From assembly GCA_036446035.1 (NCBI GenBank), contig JAZFSG010000097.1:1-13319 (forward strand): a stretch of 13,319 nucleotides of DNA, read 5' to 3'. The notes beneath the pieces were generated by a model. That model was not told where the DNA came from. It worked only from the letters and a program-made list of their open reading frames with translations, and ran no database searches. Positions 13,187 through 13,319 of the stretch are shown here, in pieces; position 1 is the stretch's first letter; every line of letters begins with the position of its first letter. This DNA comes from CAXMQS01 sp036446035. GTDB lineage: Bacteria > Actinomycetota > Acidimicrobiia > Spongiisociales > JAOTWH01. A program made the position numbers and the translations under genes.

Positions 13187-13292
13187 ACTCGGACCACCGG
13201 GACCTGGAGATGCTGAGTAGCCCGCGCGGCCGTCCACCTGCGGCTGTCGCTCGTCGACAGAAGTATCTCCGGGTCCTTTCGCGTCCGAAGCG
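13187..13292 (+). repeat. Structured tandem repeat, unit B (106 bases)
   Basis: Identical to unit A except that CCGCAG after GGAGAT is replaced by 17 bases. P1 (13200-13211 with 13265-13276) and P3 (13244-13249 with 13255-13260) are unchanged. P2 is rebuilt as CCGCGCGG (13222-13229) with CCTGCGG (13237-13243), using one bulge and a G-T pair. The insertion adds a mini-hairpin GCT/AGC (13212-13214, 13219-13221), giving a four-way junction. Confidence 0.85.
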
Positions 13293-13319
13293 ACTCGGAC
13301 CACCGGGACCTGGAGATGC
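13293..13319 (+). repeat. Structured tandem repeat, unit C (cut by window end)
   Basis: The first 27 bases of a third unit, identical to unit B through GGAGATGC, so it is probably of the B type. The array therefore continues beyond the window. Confidence 0.85.

Noticed and set aside
12836..13303. Minus-strand open frame through the terminal array
   Set aside because: It encodes low-complexity, repeat-derived sequence with no family features and overlaps the start region of the LLM gene.
13092..13319. CRISPR array
   Set aside because: Units are 95-106 bases, nearly identical throughout, with no unique spacers between shorter repeats.
13092..13319. Integron attC sites
   Set aside because: Cassette-site core motifs of the GTTRRRY and RYYYAAC type are absent at the stem ends, and no cassette genes lie between the repeats.

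Overview
The window is high-GC bacterial DNA, most likely from an actinobacterium of the Acidimicrobiia type or a close relative. The evidence is the actinobacterial gene order rpsF-ssb-rpsR-rplI-dnaB, two luciferase-like oxidoreductases of the flavin/F420 class, a dCTP deaminase very like the mycobacterial bifunctional form, a DUF3054 membrane protein, GTG/TTG starts, and several genes that begin 6-7 bases after a TANNNT box with no Shine-Dalgarno (SD) sequence, as in leaderless actinobacterial transcripts. The lineage is inferred from gene content; no rRNA is present.

Layout: (1) 1-1332, the 3' part of panB (pantothenate synthesis) and an overlapping DUF192 lipoprotein whose signal peptide is readable but lacks a legal start codon. 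(2) 1333-4404, a promoter and structured leader, then the tightly packed operon rpsF, ssb, rpsR, rplI, dnaB (ribosome plus replication). (3) 4405-7943, accessory genes on the + strand: a cytoplasmic M23-fold protein, an LLM oxidoreductase, a probable gene remnant, an alpha/beta hydrolase and an overlapping DUF3054 membrane protein. (4) 7944-8267, a gene-free stretch filled by a duplicated palindromic REP-like element with purine tracts. (5) 8277-10930, an orphan OppD/DppD-type ABC ATPase with an altered signature motif, dcd, and a membrane-anchored alpha/beta hydrolase. (6) 10927-12890 on the minus strand, an LLM/F420 oxidoreductase followed 2 bases later by an adenosine deaminase-family gene, which converges on the hydrolase through a shared CTAG. 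(7) 12891-13319, no convincing gene: a near-perfect SD sequence without a start codon, then a tandem array of structured repeats running off the window end.

Most genes are ordinary housekeeping or accessory enzymes. The parts that gene annotation does not explain are the two repeat regions. The terminal array is the most unusual. Each full unit folds into a multi-branched structure (outer stem plus two hairpins). The second unit keeps the pairing despite an 11-base insertion, and each unit opens with GGACCACC, which is complementary to the SD element just upstream. No complete multi-gene novel system (defence, secondary metabolism or mobile element) is visible.
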